Below are positions 25,306-34,722 of a stretch of 64,000 nt of DNA, one piece after another. How positions within the stretch are numbered: position 1 is the first letter of the stretch; each line of letters begins with the position of its first letter. Source of the DNA: an uncultured Lachnospiraceae bacterium (GTDB lineage Bacteria > Bacillota > Clostridia > Lachnospirales > Lachnospiraceae); contig CAJUDM010000014.1 of NCBI GenBank assembly GCA_910584915.1, positions 54,101-118,100 of the forward strand, given 5' to 3'. The notes below the pieces were generated by a model. The model ran no database searches. It worked only from the letters and a program-made list of their open reading frames with translations, and was not told the DNA's origin. Both the position numbers and the translations under genes were made by a program.

Positions 25306-27660
25306 TCAATCTCCATCCGGACCATCCCCCACAGAATACTCCCCCGCATCCTCCGCCGCCAACGGCAGTCTCCCACTTCCCCTGCCCTCCGCAGCCTCCG
25401 CAAAGGAATACACCGCCGCTTTCTTCTCTTTCTCTCTCCCGCCTCCCGCAGGAAGTTCTCCGTTCAGCCTCTCCCGCAGCATCGTATTCCGCCTTGTCAC
25501 AGTCAGATTCCTCACCGCGTAGGCGAGCGCCTTCTTCGTTCCCACCATAACAAGGATCCTCTTCGCCCGGGTGATCCCCGTGTAGATCAGATTCCTCTGC
25601 AGCATCACAAAATGCGTCATCAGAACCGGCATGACCACGATCGGATATTCGCTTCCCTGCGCCTTGTGGATCGTCGTCGCGTAGGCGTGTACCAGCTCGT
25701 CCAACTCAGAAATGTCGTAAGTGACAAGCCTTGCGTCGAAGCGGACACTCAGTTCCCTCTCCTCGGTATCCACCGCCTCGATAATGCCGATATCCCCGTT
25801 GAAGACCTCTTTGTCGTAGTTGTTCTTCATCTGCATCACCTTGTCGTTCACGCGAAAATCCATTCCGCTGCGGCGCAGCCCCACTCCGACCGGGTTTAAC
25901 GCCTCCTGCAGGGCAATATTCAGATTTGCCGCACCAACCACGCCCCTCTGCATGGGGGTCAGCACCTGGATCTGTGCAGGGGGCGTCCGATAGTATCGGG
26001 AGAGCCTATTTTTCACCAGATCGACGATCTCAGGCAGCGCTGCCTCGGGATCCTCTTTCTCCACAAAGAAAAAGTCCGATTCCTTCCCATTGGAAATATC
26101 CGGCATCTTTCCCTCGTTGATCCGGTGGGCGTTCATGATGATCCGGCTCGACTGCGCCTGTCTAAAGATCCTTGTCAGCCGGATCACCGGAAAGCGCCCC
26201 GAATCGATGATATCCCGCAGTACATTTCCCGCCCCCACGGACGGCAGCTGGTCGATATCCCCCACCAGGATCAGGCGCATCCCGGGCGGTACCGCCTTCA
26301 GCAGGGAATTCATCAGGATGATGTCGATCATCGAACACTCATCCACGATCAGCACATCGCCCTCCAGCGGATTTTCCTCATTTCTCTGATACCCCTCCGG
26401 CGGCTTGCATTCCAGCATCCTGTGGATCGTCTTCGCCTCCAGCCCCGTCGCCTCCGTCATCCTCTGCGCCGCCCGCCCTGTCGGAGCCGCCAGCAAGATC
26501 TTTAAACCGTAGGCGCGAAAGGCAGCGATGATGCCCTGCGTGGTCGTCGTCTTTCCGGTTCCCGGTCCCCCGGTCAGCACCATCACTTTGGAGAGTGCGG
26601 CTTTACGGATCGCATCCCGCTGTACCTCATCGTACTCCATGCCCACGATCCGCTCGATCTGCGATACATCCACAGAAAGCTGATCGTTTCCGGTCTGCCT
26701 CCTCGCCTCCGCCAGCCTGCTCCACAGCCTGTCCGCCGCCGGCGCATCCTGCAGCTTCTTTAGCTTGCTCGCCGTCCCGACCTCCGCAAAGAAAAAAGGC
26801 GGCAGATAGATTGCGTCCGTCCGTACCTCATCTCCGACTTCCTCCTGAAAGCTGACCTTTGTGTCCTGGATCAGATCCCTGTCCTTTAACATCTGGTCCA
26901 TCGTCATGATCACAGTCTCCTCAGCCGCCTCCAGAAGCTTCGCCGCATGTTCGACAAGCTGATACTTTTCCCCGTAGACATGCCCTTCCTCCGCCAGGTC
27001 GCTGAGGGCGTACATAATGCCGCTGCGCAGGCGCACATAGGCTTCCTTCTGCATCCCCAGTTTCTGCGCGATCTGATCCGCGGTCCGAAAACCGATCCCC
27101 CAGATATCGTCCGCCAGGCGGAACGGATTCTCCTTCACAACGGCAATGCTCTCATTTCCGTACTGCTTATAGATCTTCGCCGCATAAGAAGTATTGACGC
27201 CGTGATCCTGCAAAAACAGCATCACGTTCTTGATCTCCTTCTGCCTCTCCCAGCTCTCAGCAATCTGCTCCACCCTTTTTTTGCCAATGCCCTCCACCTC
27301 CAGGAGCCTGTGTATATCGTTCTCGATGACCTCTATCGTCTCCGTGCCGAACTTCCTCACGATCCGACCGGCAAACTTCGGTCCCACTCCTTTGATCAGC
27401 CCGGAGCCCAGGTACTTCTCGATGCCGTAGACTGTCGCAGGCATCGTCTCCTCCCAGGAGTCCGCCGTAAACTGCCGCCCGTATTTGGCGTCCACCTTCC
27501 AGTTTCCCTCCACTATAAGGACAGAGCCCACATTGACATCAAAAAGATTCCCGACAAGCGGCACAAGGTCGTCATATCCCTTGATGCGCACCTTCAGGAC
27601 AGAATATCCGTTTTCCGGATTCTGATATGTAATTCTCTCGACAACACAACGTATTTTCAC
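25306..27660 (-). CDS. recD2: ATP-dependent DNA helicase RecD2
   Basis: 784 residues. The start is taken as GTG 27660 (VKIRCVVERITYQNPENGYS) with GGAGA 8 nt upstream; the longer frame begins with TTG at 27699 and has no site. After an N-terminal OB-like region come tandem helix-hairpin-helix motifs (GVGPKFAGRIV, VEGIGKKRVEQI). The SF1B helicase core follows: Walker A GGPGTGKTTTTQ near residue 365, DECSMIDI, GDIDQLPSVGAG, and C-terminal ATTIHKAQGSEYP and YTGITRAKRILVM. The family is a 5'-3' helicase acting without RecBC. Length is usual. Confidence 0.95.
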   Translation of the reverse strand: MKIRCVVERITYQNPENGYSVLKVRIKGYDDLVPLVGNLFDVNVGSVLIVEGNWKVDAKYGRQFTADSWEETMPATVYGIEKYLGSGLIKGVGPKFAGRIVRKFGTETIEVIENDIHRLLEVEGIGKKRVEQIAESWERQKEIKNVMLFLQDHGVNTSYAAKIYKQYGNESIAVVKENPFRLADDIWGIGFRTADQIAQKLGMQKEAYVRLRSGIMYALSDLAEEGHVYGEKYQLVEHAAKLLEAAEETVIMTMDQMLKDRDLIQDTKVSFQEEVGDEVRTDAIYLPPFFFAEVGTASKLKKLQDAPAADRLWSRLAEARRQTGNDQLSVDVSQIERIVGMEYDEVQRDAIRKAALSKVMVLTGGPGTGKTTTTQGIIAAFRAYGLKILLAAPTGRAAQRMTEATGLEAKTIHRMLECKPPEGYQRNEENPLEGDVLIVDECSMIDIILMNSLLKAVPPGMRLILVGDIDQLPSVGAGNVLRDIIDSGRFPVIRLTRIFRQAQSSRIIMNAHRINEGKMPDISNGKESDFFFVEKEDPEAALPEIVDLVKNRLSRYYRTPPAQIQVLTPMQRGVVGAANLNIALQEALNPVGVGLRRSGMDFRVNDKVMQMKNNYDKEVFNGDIGIIEAVDTEERELSVRFDARLVTYDISELDELVHAYATTIHKAQGSEYPIVVMPVLMTHFVMLQRNLIYTGITRAKRILVMVGTKKALAYAVRNLTVTRRNTMLRERLNGELPAGGGREKEKKAAVYSFAEAAEGRGSGRLPLAAEDAGEYSVGDGPDGD

Positions 27661-27778
27661 GGCATTTATCTCCGCTTTCCGATCCCCGCGGGCAATCAAA
27701 AACCCCTCAGTAAAAGCAATGCTTGCCGGGACACGCGGGTGTCAAACCTGCAATGCGGCAAAACTGCGGGGCAACTGC

Positions 27779-28756
27779 CTATATGCTCCCCTCATCCAGC
27801 ACCTTCAAAAACATATCCCGTATGGCGTCCTTCGGATATCGCCCCAGAGCCGCCGCCTGTTCCTTTCTGATCAGCCCTCCCGCCATAGACGCGTGCCCAC
27901 CGCCGTTTCCTATTTCCGCCAGCGCATCGTGTATCAGATTTCCCGCATGGATCTCCGGATCTTCCGAGCGGACTGAAAATTTTATCCCGTCCTCCCTGCA
28001 GGAAAAGACAACTGCCACCTCCACCTCGATCAGCGCGAGGATAAAATCCGAAAGGATCGCGATCAGCGCATCCGGACACGGGAACGGGATGCAGGAAAAA
28101 CCTGTCTTATCATAGAGTTCGATGCTCTCGATTGCCGCACCGTATGCCTTCAGGTCATTGAATTCCATGTTGTTTCGTTCCAGGTCCGAAATCTTCTCCT
28201 GGTCGCTGTACTGAAACAGATAGCCAAACATCTCAATATCCAGCTGTGTCACACCCCTTGTAAACTGCAGCGTGTCCATCTTCAGGCCGTACAGGAGCGC
28301 AGTCGCCACATCCCTCTCCGGCGTCTGTCCCAGTTCTTTATAATATCCCGCGATCAGCGTTGCGCACGCCCCGGTGATCCGGATATCCTCATACCGGTAT
28401 TCCACCTCCACAAAGGTGGGATGATGGTCGATACACGCCACCTCATCCCCCACAAAATCAGTCACGTTCCCGCTGTGCTTCTGGGAGTCCACGCATATGA
28501 TATAGTCGTCCTCCACAAGATCCGGCTTCAGGCTCTCATAGGAGAACATATGTATCTGAAAAACATCAAGCATCTTGGATGCGCTCAGCTTGTCGATACG
28601 CCCGTCATAGCACAGCTGGGACGATATCCCGTAACACTCCAGCAGCTTCTGAAGCCCGAACGCCGAACCGATCGCGTCCGGATCCGGAAAGTTGTGTGTC
28701 TGGATATAGATCCTGTGCTCTTTACACAATTCCACCAGTTTCATAAAATCGCTCAT
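27779..28756 (-). CDS. DHH/DHHA1 family phosphoesterase (NrnA-like)
   Basis: 325 residues. The N-terminal DHH domain has THNFPDPDAIGSA (metal-binding D-x-D), DYIICVDSQ, and ACIDHHPTF with the name-giving DHH. The C-terminal DHHA1 domain ends with the glycine-rich GNGGGHASMAGG. Proteins of this type degrade short oligoribonucleotides or pApA. The gene lies upstream of recD2 on the same strand with a gap of about 120 nt. The exact substrate cannot be settled from sequence. Confidence 0.9.
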   Translation of the reverse strand: MSDFMKLVELCKEHRIYIQTHNFPDPDAIGSAFGLQKLLECYGISSQLCYDGRIDKLSASKMLDVFQIHMFSYESLKPDLVEDDYIICVDSQKHSGNVTDFVGDEVACIDHHPTFVEVEYRYEDIRITGACATLIAGYYKELGQTPERDVATALLYGLKMDTLQFTRGVTQLDIEMFGYLFQYSDQEKISDLERNNMEFNDLKAYGAAIESIELYDKTGFSCIPFPCPDALIAILSDFILALIEVEVAVVFSCREDGIKFSVRSEDPEIHAGNLIHDALAEIGNGGGHASMAGGLIRKEQAAALGRYPKDAIRDMFLKVLDEGSI

Positions 28757-28976
28757 CTTATCCTTAGCCTCCGTGATAACTTCTATATTTTACGATTGTA
28801 GCACACTTCCCTGACTGTTACAATGATCCCGGGGTCTGCAGCTGCATAAAAATAACAGGGAGTCAAAACCCGAACTGCCGCACTAAAAAATCCATGCCCT
28901 TATCTCTCACCGCCCCTGATCCTGTACTGGTATTCCGGCACACACAATCGATAGCAGAAAAATCCCTGTTTTCTTA

Positions 28977-29594
28977 TCAAACATATTCCAGAAAACACTT
29001 CACGAAAACAATAGCCCCGAGCAGACAGAGAAGTGTTCCGAACACCCTGTTCATATAGCTGATCTTAAACTTTGCTGTCCTCTTCTTTATGATCGGCACG
29101 ACCGCGGCGATCAGCCCCCACCAGATATAAGTGCCGCAAAATACTCCACAGACCATAAGCAGCCTCTGCACCGCCATCGCCCCGGCGGAAATACCGAAAT
29201 AGGAAAATGCCAGAAGAAAGATAAGGATCGTCGCCGGATTTGTCATCCCTATCACAAAGGAGGACAGACACATTCCGGCGGATTCCGCCACATTTTTTTT
29301 CATCGGCTCAGGCTCCTTTTTCCGAAGCAGCAGCCTGATACCCATAAAAAGGATCAGTGAGCCTCCCGCCATATGGATCACCGTCTCATGCCGTCCGATG
29401 AAATCTGAGATCAGCGTGATCCCGAATATCCCCACACAGGCATAAAAACTGTCCGCGAAAGAAGATCCCAATCCCGTCAAAAGTCCCGCGCGCCTTCCAT
29501 AATAAAAAGTGCGCTGCACAGTCAACGCCCCTATCGCACCTCCCGGTACGCCGAATATTACCCCTATCAGAATCCCCTGCAGCAGATACCTCAT
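28977..29594 (-). CDS. LysE family transporter
   Basis: 205 residues from ATG 29594, which overlaps the stop of the GNAT gene as ATGA and has GGGAGG 5 nt upstream. The N-terminal GVIFGVPGGAIGALTVQRTF and the FADSFYACVGIFG segment match LysE/RhtB-type amino-acid exporters, and six hydrophobic helices are evident. MTNPATILIFLLAFSY is the second conserved block. It probably exports an amino acid or a derivative; tight coupling with an acetyltransferase might mean a detoxification pair. Confidence 0.88.
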   Translation of the reverse strand: MRYLLQGILIGVIFGVPGGAIGALTVQRTFYYGRRAGLLTGLGSSFADSFYACVGIFGITLISDFIGRHETVIHMAGGSLILFMGIRLLLRKKEPEPMKKNVAESAGMCLSSFVIGMTNPATILIFLLAFSYFGISAGAMAVQRLLMVCGVFCGTYIWWGLIAAVVPIIKKRTAKFKISYMNRVFGTLLCLLGAIVFVKCFLEYV

Positions 29595-30421
29595 CCTGTC
29601 CTCCCATTCTTCCACACTGCCTCATATGCTGTATATTCACGGTCAACATGATATCCCAGCTTTTCCGCCAGTCCAGCCGACCATATATTCTGGGCGTCCC
29701 AGCTCGGATACCATCCCCGCCCGAGGCATTCCAGGATCAGTTTTGCACTGCAGACAAGCGCAAGCCCCCTTCTGCGGTACTCCTCCCTTGTATCGACCTG
29801 GATTTCGATCCCTCCGATATAACCGGAGTAAGAGGAGGCTCCGGAAACCGGCTCTCCATCCCTCAGGATCACAGCCCCCATCCCATATCTTTTGTATGTA
29901 TCATAATCCTTATACTGCGCCACCCAGTCTCTGCACCAGTCCATACCTCCGCAGTATTGAAACAGTTCTTCATCCATCATTTTTAACTCATATCCGCAGA
30001 AAAGTCCGTCCACAATACCCTGCAGTTTTTCCCTGTCAAAGACATCCGGCTCCTTTTTGATTGCATACCGGACGATCCTCTTTGCCCTCTCTCCCAGGCA
30101 TTCCTCTATCATCTCTGCCCATCCATCGTTCCGGGGCACCAAGATCATGAATCTTTCTCTCTCCGCGGACTGCCCGCCGGAGGGCGGATCTCCTCCCTGC
30201 ATCCCGCTCCCTCCCGCCATCACTGCAAGAATGAATTCTCTGTAGGGCCTGCCAGCCAGAAAACAAAAATCCCCCAGCACCGCCATGGCAGATACCGGTT
30301 CTTCCCGCGGATCCGCATAGATCTTTCCCATCACACCCTGCAGGCAGGACCAGACCATCGTCTCCTGCCATCCCTCAAACAACGGGACTGCCTTTTTTGT
30401 CTGTTCCAATTCCCTGATCAT
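29591..30421 (-). CDS. GNAT family N-acetyltransferase
   Basis: 276 residues from ATG 30421, with GGAGG 6 nt upstream; the frame extends to a GTG at 30442. The C-terminal 120 residues have the acetyl-CoA binding fold: GGIEIQVDTREEYRRRGLALVC holds the RRxGxA-type loop, followed by PSWDAQNIWSAGLAEKLGY. The N-terminal half is longer than in simple GNATs, as in the GNAT_acetyltran group. It is translationally coupled to the LysE-type exporter. Substrate unknown. Confidence 0.87.
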   Translation of the reverse strand: MIRELEQTKKAVPLFEGWQETMVWSCLQGVMGKIYADPREEPVSAMAVLGDFCFLAGRPYREFILAVMAGGSGMQGGDPPSGGQSAERERFMILVPRNDGWAEMIEECLGERAKRIVRYAIKKEPDVFDREKLQGIVDGLFCGYELKMMDEELFQYCGGMDWCRDWVAQYKDYDTYKRYGMGAVILRDGEPVSGASSYSGYIGGIEIQVDTREEYRRRGLALVCSAKLILECLGRGWYPSWDAQNIWSAGLAEKLGYHVDREYTAYEAVWKNGRTG

Positions 30422-30512
30422 TTTTATCCTCCGCCGCTGCACTATGCCTTCCGATATGGTTTATCTCACGATACACGCCTGTTTCTCCGGACACTGTCGT
30501 CATCTCTGCCGA

Positions 30513-30926
30513 TCACACCACCATGACAAGCGTCCCCAGTCCGATCAGGACACAACCGATAAACGACTTCACAGTAAACTGCTCATGCAGGAACACAAAA
30601 GCGAGCACCAGCGTGATCACCACACTCAGCTTATCGATCGGAACCACCTTTGACACCTCACCGATCTGAATCGCCCTGTAATAACAAAGCCATGACGCCC
30701 CCGTAGCAAGTCCTGACAGGATCAGGAAGAGCCAGCTCTTTCTGCTGATCGATGCCAAACCGCTCTGTGCCCCCGACAAAAACACGATAGCCCACGCCAT
30801 GACAACAACAACTGCCGTCCTGACAGCCGTAGCCAGATTGGAATTCACTCCCTCTATCCCGACCTTTGCCAGTATGGACGTCAACGCCGCAAAAAACGCG
30901 GACAACACTGCAAACAACAGCCACAT
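30513..30926 (-). CDS. EamA/DMT family transporter, half-size
   Basis: 137 residues from ATG 30926 (MWLLFAVLSAFFA) with GGAGGA 8 nt upstream. It holds about five hydrophobic helices and a single EamA repeat, ending in FVFLHEQFTVKSFIGCVLIGLGTLV, where the usual family has FLGE. Full-size EamA transporters have two such repeats; this one may form a dimer as in small drug/metabolite transporters. It is 91 nt upstream of the GNAT gene on the same strand. Confidence 0.85.
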   Translation of the reverse strand: MWLLFAVLSAFFAALTSILAKVGIEGVNSNLATAVRTAVVVVMAWAIVFLSGAQSGLASISRKSWLFLILSGLATGASWLCYYRAIQIGEVSKVVPIDKLSVVITLVLAFVFLHEQFTVKSFIGCVLIGLGTLVMVV

Positions 30927-31753
30927 ATCCCGCTTCCTCCGCACTATCTCAAAAATCCTGTCAGCAGCAGCCGTCCTGATTCCAGGCGTGCCGCCGCTTT
31001 CTTCTGTCCTATAGTCTTTTCCATATTTTATTATTTTATCATATCCATCGCAGCTTTTCTATCAAAAAAGCGCCTCCTGATCCCGCCCGGGGAAACACTC
31101 TTTTTCACCAGTCCGTGCTCTTTCCACGGTCTCTGAGGGCGCTGTCGTGATCCGGCATCTTTTATGCCTGATCGCCAGGCTCCTGATCAGCCATTCACCC
31201 GATCAGCGATTCTTCTGTCCAGCGATCTTTCCGATCAGTAATTCTCAGCATGCACTTTAAATCTTCTCCTTTTAGAATTAAAATACCGGAAAAAAGAAAG
31301 GCAGTATATCACATTTTATTTTATGTCAATTAACTGTTGCTCACTATTTTTTCTTATTATTTAATATTTACTCAATAGCTTTTTCCTTCTATATCCGTTA
31401 TCCTATACTAAAGGCAGCTCAAAACCGGTCCCGCCCAGAACAAACCGCTGCATGCATTGCAAGCGTATTGTCCCGGCTGACAGAAAATGCTTTGCAGGCA
31501 CACTTTTATCAGCTAACGCCCAATATTTCCCGGCAGGCATTACCTCAGTCAGCATTCAATGCATTGTGAGTTTCAATATTATGTCAACCATATTGAGTGT
31601 TTCGCGATTGATATTATGTCAACTAAACGTAGTCCGTCCGGCTCGTCACCAGTTCTGTTTAGGACGGCTGTCTCAGTCAAAGTCAACACTCCCGCTGCTC
31701 TGCAGACAGCAGGGCATCAAGCCTGCAACGCTGCAGAGCAGCGGGATATGCGG
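30927..31753. other. Long intergenic region with several repeats, no supported gene
   Basis: More than 800 nt without a convincing frame. From 31140 to 31250 there are many GATCAG/CGATC units (for example TCCTGATCAGCCATTCACCC) at irregular spacing. AATATTATGTCAAC occurs near 31577 and a near-copy near 31612. A perfect 16-bp inverted repeat lies at 31690-31705/31731-31746. The region looks like accumulated debris of small mobile elements. Confidence 0.5.
31690..31746. repeat. Perfect 16-bp inverted repeat
   Basis: TCCCGCTGCTCTGCAG at 31690-31705 is repeated in inverse form as CTGCAGAGCAGCGGGA at 31731-31746, with a 25-nt spacer. There is no T-run, so it is not a typical terminator. It directly precedes the MITE-like element. 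Confidence 0.8.
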
Positions 31754-31859
31754 CCAATGTCATTTAGTTCATGATACCACGCCGTGAGAAAAATAAGGGT
31801 CTCCTTGAGTATTTTATTTTTCTCGCAGCTGAGTTATGGTGCTAACTAAATGACATTGG
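31754..31859. mobile_element. MITE-like 106-bp inverted-repeat element
   Basis: The ends CCAATGTCATTTAGTT (31754-31769) and AACTAAATGACATTGG (31844-31859) are perfect 16-bp inverted repeats. Inside, GAGAAAAATAA (31786-31796) and TTATTTTTCTC (31814-31824) pair as well. It has no coding capacity. This is the layout of a miniature inverted-repeat element derived from a DNA transposon. I could not define a target-site duplication. It ends 30 nt before the XRE-TPR start codon, so it provides part of that gene's leader. Confidence 0.7.
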
Positions 31860-31888
31860 TGCCCGCGGGAATCAAGGAAGGAGATACT

Positions 31889-32944
31889 ATGGAAATCGGG
31901 AACGTCATCAGAACATACAGAAAAGAACTCGGACTGACACAGGCGGAAATGGCACAGCGCCTGGGCGTCACCACCCCCGCCGTCAACAAATGGGAAAACA
32001 ATAACACACAGCCCGATATCAGCCTCCTCGCGCCCATCGCAAGGCTTCTTCACATCACCACAGACACGCTCCTGTCCTTCAGGGAAGAGCTCACTGAAGA
32101 GGAGATAACGCTTTTCACACAGGAACTGAATCAAAAGCTGGAAAACGAACCTTACGCGGAAGCCTTCGCCTACGCCAGAGAAAAAGCACAGCAGTATCCG
32201 GACTCTGAGATGCTTCTCTGGACTTTTGCCGTGCTGCTGCATGCCAAAATACCGGGGCGTGATATTTCAGATGTGACAGATTATGATGATCAGATAAGCC
32301 GCTGGTATTTAAAAGCACTTGAATCCGGGGATTACTCTCTCAAAAAGGCTGCCGCAAACTCCCTCTGCAGTTTTTATATCCAAAAGAAGCAGTACGAAAA
32401 AGCCGAAGAATATCTGAATTTCTTTCCTGAGGACGATCCCGAGCGGAAAAGGCGGCAGGCATTCCTGTACAGTCAGACAGGGAAAAAAGAGGAAGCGTTT
32501 AAAACCTATGAACGCCTGCTGCTGACCGAGTTAAGCAGCCTGAAAATGGTGATCACCGAGCTGCGCATCCTCTACATGAAAGACAACGACCTTTCCATGG
32601 CGCATAAGCTTGTGGATCTTGAAAGCGGCATCGCCGCCCTCTTTGAGATGGGCGCCTATCAGAAAGCCTGCGCCGGACTGGATCTGGCGACCGCGGAAAA
32701 AGATGCGGAAAAAACTGAGCAGATCATGCGCACCCTTCTGGATCACTTTGATACACTCATGGATTTTACCCGCTCGGATCTGTACCGCCATCTCTACAGC
32801 ACCCCTCAGGAAACAGCGCCGGAATTCGCCGGACATTTCCAAAAGGAACTGACTGAGGGCTTTCTGGATGAAGATGCCTACGGGTATATGTGCGGAAATG
32901 CGTACTGGGAAAGCCTAAAAGAAAAAAAACACAACAGAAATTGA
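31889..32944 (+). CDS. XRE family transcriptional regulator with TPR-like repeats
   Basis: 351 residues from ATG 31889, with AAGGAG 5 nt upstream; the frame is open back to 31850 inside the MITE-like element. Residues 5-60 form the helix-turn-helix: IRTYRKELGLTQAEMAQRLGVTTPAVNKWENNNTQ in overlapping blocks. The remaining 280 residues are helical with repeated Tyr/Ala-rich pairs (YEKAEEYLNFFPEDD, KKEEAFKTYERLL) typical of TPR. Such regulators usually bind a peptide or a partner. It is followed by an ECF sigma gene after 54 nt. Confidence 0.88.
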   Translation: MEIGNVIRTYRKELGLTQAEMAQRLGVTTPAVNKWENNNTQPDISLLAPIARLLHITTDTLLSFREELTEEEITLFTQELNQKLENEPYAEAFAYAREKAQQYPDSEMLLWTFAVLLHAKIPGRDISDVTDYDDQISRWYLKALESGDYSLKKAAANSLCSFYIQKKQYEKAEEYLNFFPEDDPERKRRQAFLYSQTGKKEEAFKTYERLLLTELSSLKMVITELRILYMKDNDLSMAHKLVDLESGIAALFEMGAYQKACAGLDLATAEKDAEKTEQIMRTLLDHFDTLMDFTRSDLYRHLYSTPQETAPEFAGHFQKELTEGFLDEDAYGYMCGNAYWESLKEKKHNRN

Positions 32945-32998
32945 CCGAAATGCCCTCCCCTGCGTATTCCATATAAAGAGACGAAAGAGGTGATGGCT

Positions 32999-33487
32999 AT
33001 GCAGGACTCCTCCCCGAAAGCAGCCTGTGAAGTGGAGAAAATGATAACAGCATACGGCGACATGCTGTTCCGCATCTGTCTTGTCATGCTCAGAAATAAA
33101 AGCGATGCCGAGGATGCCGCGCAGGAGACCGTGCTGAGATATATGTTAAGAGCGCCCGCCTTCGAGAACGCGGAGCATGAAAAAGCATGGCTGATCCGGG
33201 TTGCCGCCAACCAGTGCAGGGATATCCAGCGCTTTTCACAGCGCCATCCGCGGGCGGCATTCGATGAACTGTCGGAATGCGTTTCCACCCCGGAGAGCTG
33301 CGGGATCATCGAAGCCCTGATGCAGGTCCCCGAAAAATTCCGGATCGTCATGCTGCTTTATTATGTGGAGGAATATCCCGTAAAAGATATCGCGGAGATG
33401 ATCGGTAGATCCGCCTCCGCCGTAAAAATGCGGCTCCGAAAGGGCCGTATGATGTTAAAAGAAATCTACAGGAAGGAGTATTTATAA
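32999..33487 (+). CDS. ECF-type RNA polymerase sigma factor
   Basis: 162 residues from ATG 32999 (MQDSSPKAACE), placed 8 nt after AGAGG; earlier in-frame starts at 32990 and 32993 are too close to that site. Region 2 includes YGDMLFRICLVMLRNKSDAEDAAQETVLR and region 4 includes YVEEYPVKDIAEMIGRSASAVKMRLRKGR. There is no region 3, as expected for ECF sigma factors. The next gene, one nt away, encodes a DUF4179 membrane protein, the usual anti-sigma-type partner in Clostridia. Confidence 0.93.
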   Translation: MQDSSPKAACEVEKMITAYGDMLFRICLVMLRNKSDAEDAAQETVLRYMLRAPAFENAEHEKAWLIRVAANQCRDIQRFSQRHPRAAFDELSECVSTPESCGIIEALMQVPEKFRIVMLLYYVEEYPVKDIAEMIGRSASAVKMRLRKGRMMLKEIYRKEYL

Positions 33488-33488
33488 C

Positions 33489-34679
33489 ATGGACCACACC
33501 CGTCTGAAAAACGCTGTACTGGAAATCCACATGCCTGAGGATATGAAAAAACGCCTCCTCGAAGGAGCCGTCTCAGGTTCTTCCTGGCAGGCTTCACGTT
33601 CTGCTTCCGCAAATACAAAATCTGCCGCATACAGGAACCATGCCGCTGCAGGCACAAAGTCTGCCGCTTCCAAAAATTCTGCCACTGTGAGCGCAGAGCC
33701 CTCCACCTCCACAGACCGCTCCCCGGCACGCGCAAAATCTGCCGCTTCCTGGGCAAAGCCTGCTGCCGCCGTGCTTGCCGTTGTGCTCTGCCTTACCCTC
33801 ACCCTGCCCGTGCTCGCCGCCGCTGTTCCGTCGGTCTATGATCTGATCTACCGCATCTCCCCGGCGACGGCACAGTTTTTCCAGCCGGTCCAAAAGAGCG
33901 CTACGGACAACGGTATCAAAATGGAAGTCGCATCAGCCTATATCCACGGCGACACCGCCGAGATCTGTATCACGATGCAGGATCTGACCGGCGGACGCAT
34001 CGATGGGACGACAGACCTGTACGACAGCTATGACATCCATACCCCCTTCGACAGCACCGCCCGCTGTGAGCGCATCGGCTATGATCCGGCGACAGGCGCC
34101 GTCACCTTCCTTGTCACCATCACCCAGACGGGCAGTAAAGATATCGCAGGGGATAAGATCACCTTCTCTGTAGGCCGGTTTTTGAGCCATAAAATGGAAT
34201 ACAGCGATATTGCGATCCCCATCGATCTGACGGCGATACCCGAAACCGCCGAAACCAGAGAAGTCTCTCTGACCGGTTTCTTCTCAAAAGACTGTGAAGA
34301 TATGCCGGATACTTTCCCTGCCATGCTCCCCGGCGAGCCGGACGAAGCGTTTGAGGTGGAGGGCATTGACCTGACAGGCATAGCATATATCGACGACAGC
34401 CTCCACATCCAGACCGCCGTGAAAGATTCGCTCTCCAACGACAACCACGGCTATTTCTATCTCGTTGACGCCGCCGGAAATACCCTGCACGCCGATGCAG
34501 GCTGCTCCTTTATCGATGAGGCCTCCGGGGTGCGCACCTCCTATACGGAGTCCGTCTTTTCCATCAGCCGGGAGAAACTTGCGGACTGCACTCTGCACGG
34601 CAGTTTTACGATTTCCGGCATGTTGACGGAGGGGAACTGGAAGGTGACTTTTCCGCTGGAACATGATGGGGAAAAATAA
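33489..34679 (+). CDS. DUF4179 membrane protein, probable anti-sigma factor
   Basis: 396 residues, ATG 33489 with AAGGAG upstream. The first 90 residues are cytoplasmic and rich in Ala/Ser/Lys with repeats around KSAAS. One membrane helix (residues 92-112, AAVLAVVLCLTLTLPVLAAAV) follows. The remainder is extracytoplasmic and beta-rich, with the DUF4179 pattern SVYDLIYRISPATAQFFQPV just after the membrane. In this family the N-terminus binds the sigma factor encoded directly upstream. The signal sensed is unknown. The Ala/Ser-rich cytoplasmic linker is unusually long. Confidence 0.85.
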   Translation: MDHTRLKNAVLEIHMPEDMKKRLLEGAVSGSSWQASRSASANTKSAAYRNHAAAGTKSAASKNSATVSAEPSTSTDRSPARAKSAASWAKPAAAVLAVVLCLTLTLPVLAAAVPSVYDLIYRISPATAQFFQPVQKSATDNGIKMEVASAYIHGDTAEICITMQDLTGGRIDGTTDLYDSYDIHTPFDSTARCERIGYDPATGAVTFLVTITQTGSKDIAGDKITFSVGRFLSHKMEYSDIAIPIDLTAIPETAETREVSLTGFFSKDCEDMPDTFPAMLPGEPDEAFEVEGIDLTGIAYIDDSLHIQTAVKDSLSNDNHGYFYLVDAAGNTLHADAGCSFIDEASGVRTSYTESVFSISREKLADCTLHGSFTISGMLTEGNWKVTFPLEHDGEK

Positions 34680-34691
34680 TCACAATTCCCG

Positions 34692-34722
34692 AAAAAAGTG
34701 ACAGGGTATCGATCCCTGTCAC
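34692..34722 (-). terminator. Intrinsic terminator of hydE
   Basis: GTGACAGGG and CCCTGTCAC pair perfectly across a 7-nt loop (34698-34722). On the minus strand they are followed by six T. The hairpin overlaps the hydE stop codon. It also ends transcription before the convergent DUF4179 gene is entered from the opposite side. Confidence 0.88.
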
